Source: QHWT01 sp963755695
GTDB lineage: Bacteria > Acidobacteriota > Vicinamibacteria > Vicinamibacterales > 2-12-FULL-66-21
Assembly (NCBI GenBank): GCA_963755695.1
Contig: CAVWLB010000003.1
Coordinates: 248,001-312,000 of the forward strand
DNA: 64,000 nucleotides
Reading direction: 5' to 3'
In this document: positions 63,986 through 64,000 of the stretch, piece after piece
How positions within the stretch are numbered: the first letter of the stretch is position 1
How the letters are laid out: each line of letters opens with the position of its first letter
Program-made: the position numbers and the translations under genes
Notes under the pieces: model-generated
Told to the model about the DNA's origin: nothing
The model's database searches: none
What the model saw: only the letters and a program-made list of their open reading frames with translations

Positions 63986-64000
63986 AAAAGTCAAGGTTAG

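Overview
The window is GC-rich, gene-dense bacterial chromosome. The best guess at source is Acidobacteriota, probably a Vicinamibacteria-type soil organism. This is inferred from a PadR regulator paired with a MacB/FtsX-type permease of the ADOP kind, two-component kinases with propeller sensors, DinB-like proteins, secreted peptidase-propeller-barrel proteins and YVTN propeller proteins. No rRNA or complete tRNA gene is present, so this placement is not proven. Many genes carry one or two frameshifts with intact motifs on both sides (about 25 sites, densest at 33.8-36.3 kb). That pattern looks like uncorrected indel errors of a long-read assembly rather than wholesale gene decay, and I annotate such genes as single CDSs.

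Layout. 0-9.5 kb: a truncated thioredoxin-like lipoprotein at the left edge with an in-frame TGA in a UxxC motif (probable selenoprotein), a DinB-like protein, a peptidase/TolB-propeller/outer-membrane-barrel protein, a secreted protein with a one-POTRA barrel protein, an MFS carboxylate-type transporter and a cupredoxin-propeller protein. 9.7-13.9 kb: a propeller-sensor histidine kinase and its LuxR-type response regulator. 14.3-17.6 kb: an frdABCD-type fumarate reductase operon. 17.6-26.8 kb: hydrolase, SDR, polysaccharide deacetylase, hydroxyacid-oxoacid transhydrogenase, PadR plus ADOP permease with a clear operator, and a membrane-anchored PQQ-type propeller. 26.8-30.0 kb: metX-metY-CoA-binding protein, with a duplicated metX tail between metX and metY. 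30.1-32.0 kb: OsmC and a FAD monooxygenase.

33.3-36.3 kb (minus strand): an operon of an RnfD-like membrane protein, a DUF2330 protein, a sigma factor and an anti-sigma/Asp-box protein. 36.5-44.4 kb: DinB, YceI, lipocalin-like, aldo/keto reductase, cytochrome c', two GNATs, then a divergent pair (secreted propeller gene; ECF sigma and anti-sigma) whose two promoters carry the same GGAATATTT-N14-TATCTA element. 44.5-51.8 kb: VOC, MarR, remnants of a monooxygenase/DJ-1/SnoaL cluster, a SnoaL-fused ECF sigma factor, VOC, DoxX, two tandem DUF1801 proteins and YbjQ.

52-64 kb is an accessory, defence-like region: VRR-NUC nuclease, NERD-UvrD helicase, a MerR-VWA operon with a perfect sigma70 promoter carrying a dyad in its spacer, a DUF932 protein, a 3-prime fragment of a tRNA-Pro, a TOTE-type primase-helicase-nuclease fusion, and two DUF433/DUF5615 toxin-antitoxin pairs, one with an internally deleted toxin. 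A 19-bp exact direct repeat brackets the TOTE gene and the damaged TA pair. This bracketed module is the best candidate for the interesting system in the window.
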